DNA from: Cheilinus undulatus
Taxonomy: Eukaryota > Chordata > Actinopteri > Labriformes > Labridae
Reading direction: 5' to 3'
DNA length: 64,000 nucleotides
Assembly (NCBI RefSeq): GCF_018320785.1
Contig: NC_054870.1
Coordinates: 3,576,433 to 3,640,432, forward strand
Part shown: one piece after another, positions 42,801 through 57,800 of the stretch
How positions within the stretch are numbered: the first letter of the stretch is position 1
Layout: each line of letters starts with the position of its first letter
Program-made: the position numbers and the translations under genes
The notes under the pieces: model-generated
Told to the model about the DNA's origin: nothing
Seen by the model: only the letters and a program-made list of their open reading frames with translations
Database searches by the model: none

Positions 42801-45800
42801 CAGTCAAGAAGTAAAAAGGGACGGTCATGTGCAGAGGTGGGGAGTAACGCATTACGTTTACTCCGTTACATGTACTTGAGTGTTTTTTTTCTGAAAAATC
42901 CTACTTTTGGGAGTAGTTTTTGAGCTGAGTACTTTTTACTCCTACTCCGTTGCATTTGTGGTTAAAAAGCGATACTTTTACTCCGTTACATTGGGCATGC
43001 ACTGGTCGCTACTTTTACTTGTCTATAATTTATTTCATTAAGTATTTTTACACTCAGCTGAGCTCTCACAGCAGCGTGAGGTAAAATCCTCAGCACCACA
43101 GAGTAAACGGAGGAGTGACCCCTCCCCCTTAACTATCAACAGTTGGAGATAATGGCTGAAGCTGTGATACCTGCGTCTCCTTCAGAGGAGCGTGTTTATC
43201 CTTGGACCAACATCAAGACTCTTTCCCTTTCAAACTATGAGGAACAACAGACACTGCTGCTTACTGTGTCTACCTAAAACGGTGGAAATGTCAAGCTTCA
43301 AAAATAGCACATCAAATCTAAGAAAGCACGTTATGGTAAGATAAACAAGCTAACGACTGCACTGCTAGTTAGCTAAACATTTAAGTTCAAATCTCTGTTT
43401 TAACCTACAGACTGCAAACACACAGTTGTGTCAGTGATAAATGACGTCACGTGTCCGACCACCTCTGCAGCTCTGCCACAAATGTGATTTTACACACCAT
43501 TATTTAACGTTACGTTGTAGATGACACTTTTATCATGTGTGTGTGGCATATCTCTGATTATACCTAACATGGTTATAATGTGGGCCAGTGGGCCAAAGTT
43601 GGCTTTAGTTTTAATAAGTTTCAGTTTGGCTTGCCGAATTCGTTGAGTGATAATCAGGATAAAAATTCATAAATTGGAGCTTAACAATTAAATAAAAAGG
43701 GCAAAAAGTCAGTATTGAGGCCAGTTCATAAGATTAATTTCAATAAAATATGAGCCAAAAATCATTAACACATGATGAAATGAACATAATGTGATTAAAA
43801 AAGTAAGAACTGCAAGGTATAAATTCATGTATGAGATTAAAATCATCATGTAGAAATAAGATAGCTATAATGAGAGGAAGAGTCTGTTTTTTTCTCATTA
43901 TATTGCATTTTTCATCTCATAATTTTGATTAACAAACATAACTTGACTGCTGCTTTATGTTAAGTTTTTTATTTCTTTTACTTCTGGCAAGTTATGCTAC
44001 TTTATTTATGACAATGTGCAGTTTACATCACTACCCCTGAATAATGTGTTGTAGAGCAATATGTTTTAATAAATTGCACAAAATGAAGTTACTCATAAAG
44101 TTACTCACTACTTGAGTAGTCTTTTAACAAGGTACTTATTAACTCTTACTCAAGTACTTATTTTTATGAGTACCTTTACTTCTACTTGAGTAATTATTAT
44201 CATTAAGTAACAGTACTTTTACTTGAGTACTGGTCATTTGACCCAGAAGTAAACACAAACTTTTCCAAATAATAGCCTGAGTAAGAGTATAGTGATGGAT
44301 GGATGGATCTTTTGAAGATTGTTTTATTGTTTTATTTTAAAGAATATCTGTATTTAAATTAAAGAAAGAGCAAAGAAATTTAATCAGTGATAGAAAACAA
44401 ATTAAGTCTAATATAGTAGTCCTTCCATTAAGGCATACTTTTAAGTAAATTATGATGTGTGCTTTATTTGGATGTGAGAGATCCTGATTTAAGTTTGTGG
44501 CCCTGTTAAAAAAAATTGTATATCCCCAATGGCTAAATAAAGTGCAAACAATGACATTTATTTGAATAGACCCTCACAAAAATATCAAAACCACCATGTC
44601 TGTCTGTCTGTCTGTCTGTCCATCCATTCATCGTTTGTCAGGCTTTTATTTTGAAAAGTTCATGTTTACTTCTGGGTCATGTGACCATCTTTTTTGGCAT
44701 ATTCAATGCCTTATGGTAAAACAACAAAAGGAAAAGTCATGAAACAAAATTAAACCGCTATTTCAAAGTTTGTTTCCTCATTTTACTATTTTAATTCAAA
44801 TATCAAAAAAGGAAAAATAGCTCTGTTTATTTGTTTTATGGTTTCTGTCTTAAAACGAAAAACAAGTAAAGCTCACCGTGTTCTTAATTTCCATACAGTT
44901 AAATGCCCTTTCAAAATAAACCAGACTTTAGTACCCTGACCTTAAAATCAGGCATTCAGCTAAATGTAAATAATTATCTAAAGTTTTAGGTTGTTTCTGA
45001 AATGGCCAGTACCTGTTGCCTTGTTTACGGTACTAAAACTAGACGGCATTTTAAACATGCTGTTCACTGTCTGAATGTATACGGGACGTGGTTCTTTAAA
45101 TTGACTCTAATAATAATTCGTTATATGGAATTTGAAAATTATAGAATTGAAGAGGTGTGAATCATGGATATTAGCATAGTTCACACATCTAAAGGACGAG
45201 CTGGTGAAATAAGAATTTAAGAAAACCCACAATCTAAAGATAGAAAGCTCTGACTGGACTCTACATCTTCTCTGAAGTTGATTTTCCCAACTCCTTAAAC
45301 AAAATGGGATCATCAGCAATTACTGATAATAAGCTAATTAAGTTAGCTAAACATACTTGTGCACCTTTTCTGAGGCAATACCTTCATTATTCCTCCACTT
45401 TCCAGTAGAAGGTGGAGGAATAATAATACTATCCCGTGTCAGGTATAACAGATAAAGTCCCAGTCTAACAGAAGGGACCAGGAGTCACAGCCATGTTTCA
45501 CACAAAGGATCATGGGGGCTAGGAATAAGGTAGATGCTGTATGCAGAAATTATAAGGTCTATGATTTATGCATTCATGTACTGACCAAATTCAACTTTAT
45601 TTTCTGCTGCAGTAAATGTAAATGGTGATATGACTAGACTGACTTTTTCAGACCAAACAACCTGAAATCATTTTATAAGCCAGCGTTGATTTTTAAAGAT
45701 ATTTCTAACTCTAACTCTAACTCTCTCTTCTGTGTGTACAGTTGTAACAGCTCTATGAAATAATTGGTGGGTGCAACCCAAGATGAATTCCTCTGCTTTC

Positions 45801-48800
45801 TCATTTACTGTTTTTGCTTCAACATAAAAAGCTTAACCTGTATTTTTCTCACTTACATTTGTAGAGGCGAGCTGCCACAAATCCAGCAGGAGTTCCCAGA
45901 AGAACCCAGAGAACAACAGCACACGTCATAAGAGCCCCGCGGTTAGCCGGCGAGAGGAACCCAAGACAGGCAAAGACTGTAGAGAGGGGGGTCAGGATAA
46001 GTAAGGCATTACAGACTGTTTAACTGGCTAATGCATGAACATTTGAAAGTCTGAAAATCTGATCATGACATTTATATTGATGAAGATGTTGTCATTGTGG
46101 TGTGTAAGTATGTAGGCTTAATGACAAAGAACTTTGTGTGGCTAAATTGCAGTCTGAATATTTTTAACTACAACCATAGTCTTACACTGGCTAATATATA
46201 TATATACTGTACATAGATATTTATAAATGATCCCACACAAAGCCTATGAGGGAATATCACACTAAGATGGCACTAGTTTTAGAACTACAACTGTCATGTA
46301 AATGTAGTTAATAATGAAAAGTTCATAGAGATAAAAAACATACAAAGGGTGACAAAAGTCATGATGAAGATTTGGGTGCCAGAGCCGAGGAAAACTGATA
46401 ACAGCATTCCCTTTCTGGGGGGTCGGAAAACGTCTCCATGGACCAACTTCCAGCCAAACTCCTCCTGGGCATCCTCCTGTAGAACATCGGAGAAAAGCAG
46501 AAATAATTAACACAACGTAATAGTGTTATTTTGCTGTGTCATGTTCCAGCAGTGACTACTCTCTGTTTAATCATAAAAGGGTAGCTTTCATTTTACAGTC
46601 ACATTTCATGTAATTAGGTCCAAGTTAAATAATAAAGTGTAGCAGTATGAACTAAGAACCAAAGGCTGTTTTAGCTCAGTCTTGGCTCCAAATGTGTTTC
46701 TAACAGCCACATACAAAAACAGAACTCACCACAGAATCCATCTGATTGTATCTTGCAATGTCTTTATGAAGAGTGCGCAGCATGATCATGGCCACCATTC
46801 CAGACAGGAACAACACAATCACCAAGGAGTTCATAATGCTGGTGAGGTAAAACAGTAAAAGTCATAGTAATGTGGCCCGTTACTTTCAAATCAATAAAGG
46901 TATGAATTAAACAACATGGCATGAAAGGTCTATCAAGACAGTTATCCAGGTAATGTACTTAAGTTGGACATGACCCTGATCAAATCTCTGGTCTTACTGT
47001 GGCTTTATAGGCTAAAACCTCAGCAGCATTTTGGAAACACAAATCAAACAGCAGGGTTTAGGTCACAATAAGAAGACTTGGGCTAAGATGGTGGTTATCA
47101 TTCTTTTTTGGGTTTTTTAGACTCTCAATTTCTGTTTACTGTGTTGAGTTAAAATGGAGCCTAAGGTTCCATTTTATTTGTTTCTCATACCCATGTGATT
47201 GTCCTCGGATATAGGAGATAAGGCTGTGTTGCGTTACTGGTCTTAAACCTGGAGTCTGTCCTTATATTTATGTCTGTTAAGTGACGGTTGATGCCGGTCC
47301 CCAGGCTCCATAATCTGGTGGCGCTGTACTCCCTGCTCAGAAAGTATGACTGCCTCAGGTTGCTATGGTTACTCCTATCAGCTAACAGCTGTGGCTCATT
47401 AATTTGGAACAGTGTAAAGATCCATATATCAGAAGTTAATGGACACCAATGAAACTTCCAGAGCCAATCAGAATTGAGTATTCACAAAGACCATGGTATA
47501 AATTAAGTGGTATAAATCATTACAAATACGTAATTAATCCCATTTCTGTCAGAGAAACTATGTTGTCCATCATAATGTACTGACTGCTTTCTAAAATCTA
47601 CAGTCCATAAGCCTGCTACAATTATGAATATCAGGACTAGTTACCTCCGCCAAGGAGGTTATGTGATCGGGTGGGTTTGTTTGTTTGTTCGTTTGTTAGT
47701 TTGTTAGCAACATAACTCAAAAATTCATGGACGGATTTTGATGAAATTTACAGGAAATGTCAGAAATGGCATAAGGAAGAACTGCTTTGATTTTGGGACT
47801 GATCCAGATCACCGTCTAGATCCAGAAATTTTTTAAAGGATTCTGTTTTATTGGGAGATAGGCCTAATGGCAGTAGTCTGCGCTGTTACCACTTTACACC
47901 AGGAGATGGCGGACATGAGTAACTTATTCAACATTTTGGAGTTTATAGAGATTCAAAGACACGCCGGTCGAGGAGACGAGTCGGAGCGTAACAGAGAGAA
48001 AGACAGTGAATTGTAGCGAGAATACTCACAATGCTGGGAGGAATAGAGGAATATTCACCCTCTGCCATGACGTCCACACGTAGTGAAGCCAATGCTTTGG
48101 CTCACCGTGTCTCCACTCCACCGGGGAGGGAGTAAATGGTGAATTAGATTTTGGGAGTGATCCGGATCACTTTGGATCCAGGAATGTTTTTAAAGGATTC
48201 TTCACTATTGGAAGATAAGGCTGATGGTGGAGGTCTGCGCTCTCTGAGTGCTTTTCTAGTTTGTTCTGCTGCCGTGGCTAGTACCCGACAAAATGTTAAA
48301 AAGGATCAACAACAGAGTGGATTTAGAGCATTGATTCTCAACCAGTGGGTTGGGATCCAAAAGTGGGTCGCAAAGCCATTTTCAGTGGGTTGCCAAAGTG
48401 TGCATGGAACAAAAGAGACAAAAAAACCTGTGATGTGCTTTTATTCTAAAGGATAATTCTCAGCACTTTGTTTCATTACATCTTTTGTTCCATTTCTAAT
48501 CCATACTGCACCATTTTTCCATTAAAAGCATTTAGATATGACTGCAAAATATAGGAACTTTGGGTCGTGTTTAGGGCTGAACGATTTGAGAAATAATCTA
48601 ATTGCGATTTTTTTCCCTCCAATATTGCGATTGCGATTTAATACGCAATTACATCTTTTGTAATATTCAACAATCATAAGAAGTAAATAATTCTATATTA
48701 TAACCAATGTAATGCTAGATAATTAAACTAGGGATGAGAGATTAAAAAGATATATATAGTTGTGATTTTGGTTCATCTAAAAAAATTTGATTTTGATTTC

Positions 48801-51800
48801 TGTACTGAAGGGATGATAATTTTTTTTATTTTATTCTCATTTTGATCAAAAAATCATATACACAAACAAGAAAAGTAGGATTTTACTAGACTATTTTGGA
48901 AAAAAGACACCTGTATATATGCACAATGTGTAGAGCATGTCATTTCTGCTACAAAAAATCTGTATCAAATTGTTTTTTTTTCCGCAATACAGGTTAAAAA
49001 ATATTGCACTGTCTGCGATTTGAAAATTACAGCAGGCCATACTGCGATTTAATCTAATTTGCGATTAACTGCCCAGCCCTAGACATGATTTTCCTTTAAG
49101 GACGTGGTGGATGGTCCTGATGAGCCAACTGAGAACTGCGGATTCAGAGGACATTTAATATTTAATAGAGTTGCTCTGCCCCGTTTTAAATATTCTTCTA
49201 AAAACTGCTCAACTGAGTAAATAAAGATTTAAATATCTAGTTAATTATTGCTTGTATAAATCTTGAGTTAAAGATGCTGGAATTCTCTTACAAGTTCAGT
49301 CAGCTTTTACAGAACTGACTTGTAAACTGATCATTACTTACTGTGAGAGGATGTTTGCAGTTTTGAATTTCAAAACAACACAAAGCTTTTAACCTTCAGA
49401 GAAAAAAGCTCTAAATGCAAACTTTTACACTCATGAACCATATTTGAACCACCAGTTCAGACTATTCATGTATGCCATTGTGTTTTTATTTCTTTTACCT
49501 GAACCACTGGATGTTGGTGTGAGGCATTGACTCCAGGATGTAGTCCCATCTAGACGCCCAGCGGATACTCTTGTCTTCCTAAAAACACAAGCACAGCGCT
49601 CCTTTTAGCTTAATAACAAAATGTAAAGTGACATGATAATCATTCAGAAGTGGCAGCCAATCCAGCCTTACAAACCAATCTATGCGTGAGCTATGAGCTG
49701 CTGCTCCAACTTTAGTTTCCAGTCTCCAGCAGACGTCTTCCTTTGAGAACCTACCTTAAAGTCAATGGTGTAGGTATACGGGATTTTGAAGACGCCTTCA
49801 TGTTTGTTTTTCAGGAACTTTGGTCCTCCAGAACAATCTGGACTGCCATCATTGGGGTTTTCATAGCTGGAAGGACAGAGAGAGAAAAACATGAAGCACA
49901 TGAAATAAGATCCTAATTCCCAAATATCTCGTTTGCATATTGAGATCTGATTATGTTGACTGCATTCATTATATTGTTCAGATCATTGGTTCCCAGGCTG
50001 GGGTCTGGGCACCCCTGGGGACCCTGTCTGCTCTGAGGCTGTCAAAATTAGATGTACATATATATTTTTTTAACTGAATCATGATTGGCAACATAATGTA
50101 TGAAGGCCAACCTTCAAGCTTTGTTTAAAAATGAAGAGAATCTTTTTTGCTTATTTCTAAGCAAAAAAGTTAACATTTATAGGTGGGAAATGAGATTATA
50201 AAGTTGGTTATTTAAAAGAAAAAAAATCTCTGAATTTCAGAGTCCAAACTAGTGCCCTGCACGGGCCTATTATCTGGGCCCGAGTCCGGCCCGGGCCCGA
50301 GGGGGTGGAGCCCTAGCCCGGCCCGGCCCGGCAGGTTTTCAGAATTATCAGGTCCGAACCCGTATGAAGCCCGACTTTGTTTTTCTGTTTTGCGTGCGCG
50401 CGAGCGATGCAGCAGCGCACAGCAACAGCTGATTTACATATGGCAGCAATTGTAGGCCTATTAACAAATAAACACTTCTATTCTATTCTATAGTAGAACT
50501 ATTAATCAATTCAACAACAGTGAGCTGCTTAACATGGCAAACTCTGTTCTTTAAACACCACAAGAAGAACAATCTGTTTACTTGGCATCATGCAGAAAAA
50601 GAATAGCATCCACAGTTTCAGGGGCAAGTCCTGTCCTCCTTTCTTCCATCACTCTTCCAGCTGCACTGAAAGCACACTCGCTGCTGCTACCGCTGGCTGG
50701 GACACATAGAGCAGAGCGGCTGCTGCGTTCAAGTGTTGCCATTTAAATTGGTTAAACACAAACACGACACATTGCTCTAATTGGCAGGTTTAAAACAAAA
50801 GAGCCCGAGCCCGGCCCGTGTCCGAGGTAATGATATGATCATTGGCCCGAAGCCCAGCCCTCAGGCCCCTCAGGCCTAGGGCTCCAATGCAGGGCTCTAG
50901 TTCAAACTGTAGGATATTTACTAGAAAAACTTGCAATTCCCAAGTTTATAAAGTCCCTAAATATGATAACAGAAACTCAAAAATGTCAAATTTTAAAAAC
51001 CCTCCATTTACAGAAGTGTGTGGCCAAAAATATACAAGAAACCAAACTGAAAAAAGTGGTTGGATTTTTGACTTTATAATCTCCAAAAACTAAGTTTTGA
51101 TTCACTTCCATTTCCAACTTTTAAAGTAAAAATATTGACTTTTTTCATGTATATTACCGACTTTTTAAACTTGAGATTTTTTAGATGTTTCTTAAAAACA
51201 ACAAATCCTCTCTTTTGTGGTTTTAAAAGTGGCCTGAATACACTCATGATAATGGGTAGTTTTTACATTGATTTTTAGCAAGAACAAGTGTCTGCCTATT
51301 ATGTTCAGATTTTGTCAATGAAAACGATTAAAATCTGTTTGAATTTTGTGAAGTGGGTGCTGGGGGGGCTTAGGTTTTCTCAGACCAAAATGAGTATTTT
51401 AACAAATTTTAACAGTTTCAATGCTAAATATCTTGTTTTTGTGCTAAATTAAATAGTACATGTTAAAAAGGATTTGTAAATCATCGTATTCTGTTTTTAT
51501 TCACAATTTACAATGCATCACTACTTTTTTTGAATCGGACATGTAAAAGAGTAAAAAACAATCTGTTTACCTTTTGGGGTCAATCTTTGCAGCAACCAGC
51601 CGTGCTCCAAGCTGCTCATGCTCAACAACGTGGTAGTAGATGGTGATGTCCACATGGTTGAAGATGTAAAAAGCATCCTTTTCATTGAAGTTAGACTAGA
51701 AATGAATAAAAATTGACAGAGTAATACTGTGCTATGACAGTCACAACTACATAACTATGTCTTTTGAAACTTCTGAGGTTGTGACATTAGGGGTGACTAT

Positions 51801-54800
51801 GGCTCAGTAGGGGTGGGAGAAAAAATCGATACAGCATAGTAACGTGATATTTTGTCTGGCGATATATCGTATCATCTTGTCCACCAAGTATTGATTTTTT
51901 CAAATTAATTGCTCATATAAAAAGGAAGCCTATAATAATGGAAAAATAAGATCAATTGTTTGGACAATTGTTCAGTGAGGTCGGCAGAGGTGACAGTCAT
52001 AGAGCAGGAGAAAGTTCAACAAACATGGCAACACCAGGGGAAAGACATTAGGAATGCAAGCAGGGCATCAATGAGATGGATATGACACATGAGGTTTGCA
52101 AGAAGTGCTACATGAAAATAAAATACTGGGGAAATATGACAAACTTGAGGGCAAGACTAATGCTAAATCAGCTAAACAGTTGAAAAAATGGTATAGATCA
52201 CAATATATGGTATTGCAATACTCACTGTATGGCAAAATGTTCAAAATCGCAATAATATTGAATTGTGACTCAAGTATCGTGATGATATTATATCGTGGGG
52301 CCACTTGTGATCCCAACCCCTGTGGCTCAGTAGGTAGAGTTGGTCGTCTCATATTTGGAAGGGTGTGGGTTCAATCCCCAGCTCCTGCACTCCTTCGGCA
52401 ACACACTCAACCTACTACTGCATCGGTGGCGTGTAAATGGGTATGGAAGCACACCCATGGGATAGTTAATACTGATGGCAAATTCTCCATAGCTACAGGG
52501 TGTGAATGGGTAGGTGTATAAAATCGCTTTGAGTAGTCAGATGACTAGAAAAGCGCTATACAAGCTTATTATAAAAGAAGTTATGGTAGGACCAACTCCT
52601 ACCTACACCTGATAAACCTGATCCACTGACACCGCACTCGACCTTATCCTTCCCATCTATAGTGAGGTTAATTCAACTGCAGATGAGGCATGCGTTCATA
52701 CTGATATCTGAGACCACTGTTAAAGCTTTCTTCTGTATTAAGTCCCTTTAATGAAAGGCCTCTAATGAAGATTGATTACAGTTTGAGACTTAGTACTTGT
52801 CCCCATTCACCCATCATTCACACACTGATGGCAGAGGTCGCTATGGAGACTTGGCCATCAGTATTAGCTAATCCCATTCATACACATTTACACCAAGGCT
52901 GGGCAATTAATTGCAAATTAGAGTAAATCGCATATGGGCTGCTGCAATTTACAAATCACAGAAGTTGCAATATTACTTTAACTTGAAATTTATCAAAATA
53001 GTAGTTTAAAACATTCATTTTTTGCAGCAGCAGAGATTTTATGCACATTATGCTATAATTCAAGTTTCATTTAAAAAAAATGGTTTACAAGAATCCTTTT
53101 CATGTTTTATGTATTTTTTGTTTTAGTCTAAATGAGTGACATAAAAGTGATAAACCCCTTCAATAAAGCAATGGGTATCAAATTTGCAATATGAGCAGAA
53201 ATAACTAGTTTATTCTATCTAATACTGATGAAGCTTGCCATTAGTTCATACTCCCAGATGTGGTCAGCTGATAGCCAGCTTCACCTGCCCCACCCCAGCT
53301 GCCTCCTTTATAGCTTATAGCTTGTTGCACCTTCATATTCAGATTCATGCTACTGTAAATTGATTGCTTCAAAAATAATTTCTTTGTTTTCAGTGTACAT
53401 TGTCATTTATGTGTCCATTCATGCAGGGGTTTCTAGCCATGCACTTCCTGAAAAGTCAAAGCAGCTGCATGATTAACCCAGGGAGCATCTTTGGAGCAGA
53501 GTCCAGAGTTAAAATGTAAATCCATTTTGCAATAAAACGGTTAAAAGTATGATGAGTGTTCCTGACTGAATGCAGGTTAAAATACAGAATGATTTATTAC
53601 TTGAATTTGTTGAGAAATGCATACGTTGAGGAACCTAAAAAGAATCGCATATTACATTGCAATTGCAAAATTGGGGAAAAAAATGAAATTAGATTATTCT
53701 TGCAAATCATTCAGCCCTAATTTACACACAAACTAGAATTAAGTGTCTTTCCTAAAAACTTGTGAGTGCAAGAGCTGGGGATCAGGACAACAGACTACCT
53801 ACTGAGCCACAGTGGTCTGCTGTCTTTTAATAAAACTGGGTAGCTACTCATTAGACAGTGCCACATTCTGTAGGACCGGTTTAGGAGGTTTGCATGTGTT
53901 TACATACTTACATTGACCACGCATGCATCTTTTGGTCGGCCTGCTTCTGTTACATAACAGCCAATGGGGAAACCCGGGTTACAGAACTTCTGTCCATCTT
54001 CAACATCATAGCACCAGGTGACCGGCATGTTGTCCACAATCCTAGAAAACAGTCAAAGACACCAAACAAAAGTCATAAAAACCACACTAAAAGTCAACAT
54101 TACCTAAAATATAAACTCTCAGTTGATCAGTCATTGTATTTCTCAAGACTGACAACATAACATTTCAGAATACAGTAAAAGTAATACATATTTGACCCAG
54201 CTCAAAATAAAACAGAAGACACTAGGGAATTTAACTTCTGAATATTATGGTTCCAACTTAAACATGCTTGTAGCACCAGGAAGCAAACAGTGTGGACATA
54301 ATTCTTGTTTAAACAAAACTTTATTTAGACAGGATTTTTCAAACAGCTTCTTCTGGTTGAGCAGCAAGGCTGCACCCTAAAGCCCGGTGTACACTGTTGG
54401 TCGCTGGAGGTGGTAGTTGTAGCTGGTTTAAAAGTTTTACAAGCAGGGGTGAATCCAGAATTCTAGACTTCTAGACCCAGGCCCCAACTCTCTAATCGGT
54501 TTCATAACATTTGTGCGATTATCCTGTATTGTAACATTTTTTAGTGTGGTTAGGCAGTAAACACTGATGTATTACAGGTACGTATCAAAAAATTAGAATA
54601 TCATGAAAAAGTTCAATATTTTTTGTCACTCTTTTCTGAAAGTGAAACCCATATATTATATAGACTTGTTACACATAGAGTGAAATATTTTAGGCCTTTA
54701 TTTCTTGAAATGTTAATGGTTATAGCTTACAGAAATGAAAACCCAAAATCCAGTGTCTCAAAAATTAGAATATTACATAAGAGCAATTAAATAAGGATGT

Positions 54801-57800
54801 TTTACACAGAAATGTCAGGCTTCTGAAAAGTTTTTTCATTTCTATGCCTTCAGTTGGGTCAGTTGGGTCTCCTTTTACATGAATTACTGCATCAATGTGG
54901 CGTGGAATGGAGGCGATCAGCCTGTGGCACCCAATTGAAGGCATAGAAATGAACATACTTTTCGGAAGCCTGACATTTCTGTGTAAAACATCCTTTTTTA
55001 TTGATCTTATGTAATATTCTAATTTTTTGAGACACTGAATTTTGGGTTTTCATTTCTATAAGCCATAATCATCTAACCTGACATGCCAGATGGATTTGTT
55101 TCACACATCCATCTAGGAAAGCTTCAACAGGAAACGTCTGAGAAAAGGCAGAGGCTTTGAAAAAAACTCTGAGTGTGATTGGATGAACGTTCTGTCTGTC
55201 ACATCTCTACGGGCCAATAAGAGCAACAAAACATGTGACGTTGCAGCTATCGAGCTGCGCATGCGAAGCTACGGGGAATAACGCGAAACATGGCAACTAT
55301 AGACATGTAAGTACTCGACTTTTTTCGTTTTTGAACAGAAAACAACTCACTGCTGTTCTTTGTTCTTCTTTTAACAAAGAAATGGTGTCAAGTCCTGATA
55401 AAACTGGTGTTTTAGCAGCATCCACGCTAATCTCCTCCTCCATAACTGCACCAGCTCTTGCTGCTGCTTGTTTACGTCATGGCTCTGCTGCGCCTAAAAG
55501 TACTGCCCCTTGTCGCTGATTGGTCCTGTGACTTTCTAACTGGGCCCAAATGGTTCAGATAGGAGCTTTGCAAGATGGATTTGCCAGTGAGAAACACGGA
55601 AATGGGCGTATCCATCTGCTTTGCAAGGTTAATAATCATCAACATTTCAAGAAATAAAGGCCTAAAATATTTCACTCTATGTGTAACAAGTCTATATAAT
55701 ATATGGGTTTCACTTTTAGAAAAGAGTGACAAACAATGTTGAACTTTTTCATGATATTCTAATTTTTTGAGATGCACCTGTACTGTAAACTGAAGTTATT
55801 GATGGCACTTTGATGTACACATCAATGCTGGTGTTATTTCTGATATTTGCACCAATCTGATAAAAATCTGCATTAAAGGCTTAAAATTTGTTAAAAAGGA
55901 TGTGCCTTTATTAGATAGTGGAGGACAGTGGATGGACTCGGTAAAAGAGAAGTGAGCGGGGAGAGACATGCGGCAAAGGTCCAAAGGCCAGATTCGAACC
56001 TGGGCCGCCCACATACATGGTGCACACCTTAAACTACTTAACCATCTGTGCGCTCTATTCATAACAAAATTTAAACGTTCCCCGTCATATAGACAATTAC
56101 GTTCTATAGCCTACTTCTTAAAAGAATCTGCTAGAGATGTTTGAAACATTTAGGCTTTGATAAAGACGGCCCTTTGTTTACATGACAACTAACGAGTCAT
56201 ACTAATTTATCAGCGCTAGTCGAGCAAACAGTTTTTATTGGCCAATGATAAAATATTATTTCATTCATTTTCTGCTATGCTAAAGACCCAGAATTAAACC
56301 CCGAGAGGACTTTTCTTTAAATTCTTTGAAGGAAAATTCTCTCTTTTTGATAAGGATGAATTATTATTTGGTTATTGATCGCGGAAGAGGAGAGAGAGAG
56401 TCAGCAGGACTGACGGTGTCAGTTTGATCTTTGATCAGAAACAGTTTGAGTTCTGCTTTTAAGACAATTTACAGACATTCAGATCAGACAGGAACATTCA
56501 GTTCTATAACTGCCGTCTTTCCTTATGAAACGTTAATCCAGTTCTGAATATCCCACCTGTCTCTCAGCAGGTTCAGGGTCAGTCATTGTGGATGAGACTG
56601 ATTAGAGAGGTGGTGATAAAATCTCAGGCTTTAACTTGTTGAGACTTTAGTCCCTCATGGGTCATCTGATGATTGGCTGAGAAATCTGTGTGCACACAAG
56701 CCCACCTGCACTAGTTTTACAAGCATACGTCCTGATATGATTGGTAATAACTTCCCACCTGATAGCTCCATAATCATGAATTTGCATGTTTTAAATGGAA
56801 ACTGTATTTCAGGTTTTAAATAGCATTCCAGCAGTTATCTAACCTAAAAGTATTAGCAAGAAGGGTCTATTTTCTGCCAAACTCTTACGGTGGGGCAAAT
56901 GGACAGGGGGGTGGGCCCAGGACCATAAGGCCCGCCTATAACGCTGTGGTTAGGCAGGACGTTTCCCTTCCTCTCAGTGTCACTGCCCATTTTTCTGCTT
57001 TATTCAAATTCCTGAAGTGACCAGAGTTAGCTCTGAGCTGGGCGTTTACTTTCACTTTGATAGATAAATAAATAAATGAATAAAATGTACTCATTTTTGT
57101 TGTGTTTTTGTTGTGGCAATAAAAAAAACGATTTGACACTTTCACTTCCTTTCTTCAAACATGGACATTCTGAAGACGATAAAAATCTTGCAAAAAGGTT
57201 TGACTTCTGCACTTGCCTGACTGGTTGGTTGACCTTGTCTCAGCTTTTTAACTGAGTGATGAGCAGTTTTTCTGACCATACAGTACATACCAGTGATGCT
57301 GGTAGTTGAGTAGCATGCCTTTCTTGAGGAAGTCCAGTTTGGCTCTGTCTGCCTGGACGCCAGTGTCATAGGTTCTGGTGCACACCTTCTGACATTGTGC
57401 ACGTTTCATAAATTCAAACTGACAGACAGAAAACAGGAAAGAGGATGTGAGCGTTTGGCACTGAAACAACTACGTTTTTAAATAACCATTGTGAATACAA
57501 ACACTGAAAGAAATCCTCAACAGTGCAATTTTTTAGTTTATGAAAAGGAATCTATACAACATTTAAACAGCACGTTGGATGTGTCAAATCCAGAACATTT
57601 CATTATCAACAACACAGAGAACATGAACATAAAAACATCATATACTCTTCCTGGTATGTATTTTTCAACAAATTCAAGCAATAAATCATTCAATAATATA
57701 AGCTACATCCAGTCAGGAACACTCTCATCAAATCTTTAACTATATTATTGCAAAATGGATATGTAGTTTTTCTAAGCAGAGAAGGCTCTGCTCTAAAGAT

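Larger units (their letters stand above)
42628..44942. mobile_element. foldback element interrupted by a hAT insertion
   Basis: Left terminus TCAGGGTACTAAAG...TTTATTTTGAAAGGGCAT and right terminus ATGCCCTTTCAAAATAAA...CTTTAGTACCCTGA are inverted copies. The inner parts also pair: CCCAGAAGTAAACA at 44243 with TGTTTACTTCTGGG at 44664, and GATGGATGGATC at 44294 with CCATCCATTC at 44620. The left arm is split by the element at 42832-44232. It lies in a tm9sf2 intron. Confidence 0.75.

Noticed and set aside
51788-52400. tRNA gene suggested by the A and B boxes
   Set aside because: The head is part of a dispersed SINE present in three copies here, with no cloverleaf expected of a functional tRNA.
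52096-52521. 141-codon frame
   Set aside because: It spans the end of a hAT element and a SINE, so it is not a gene.
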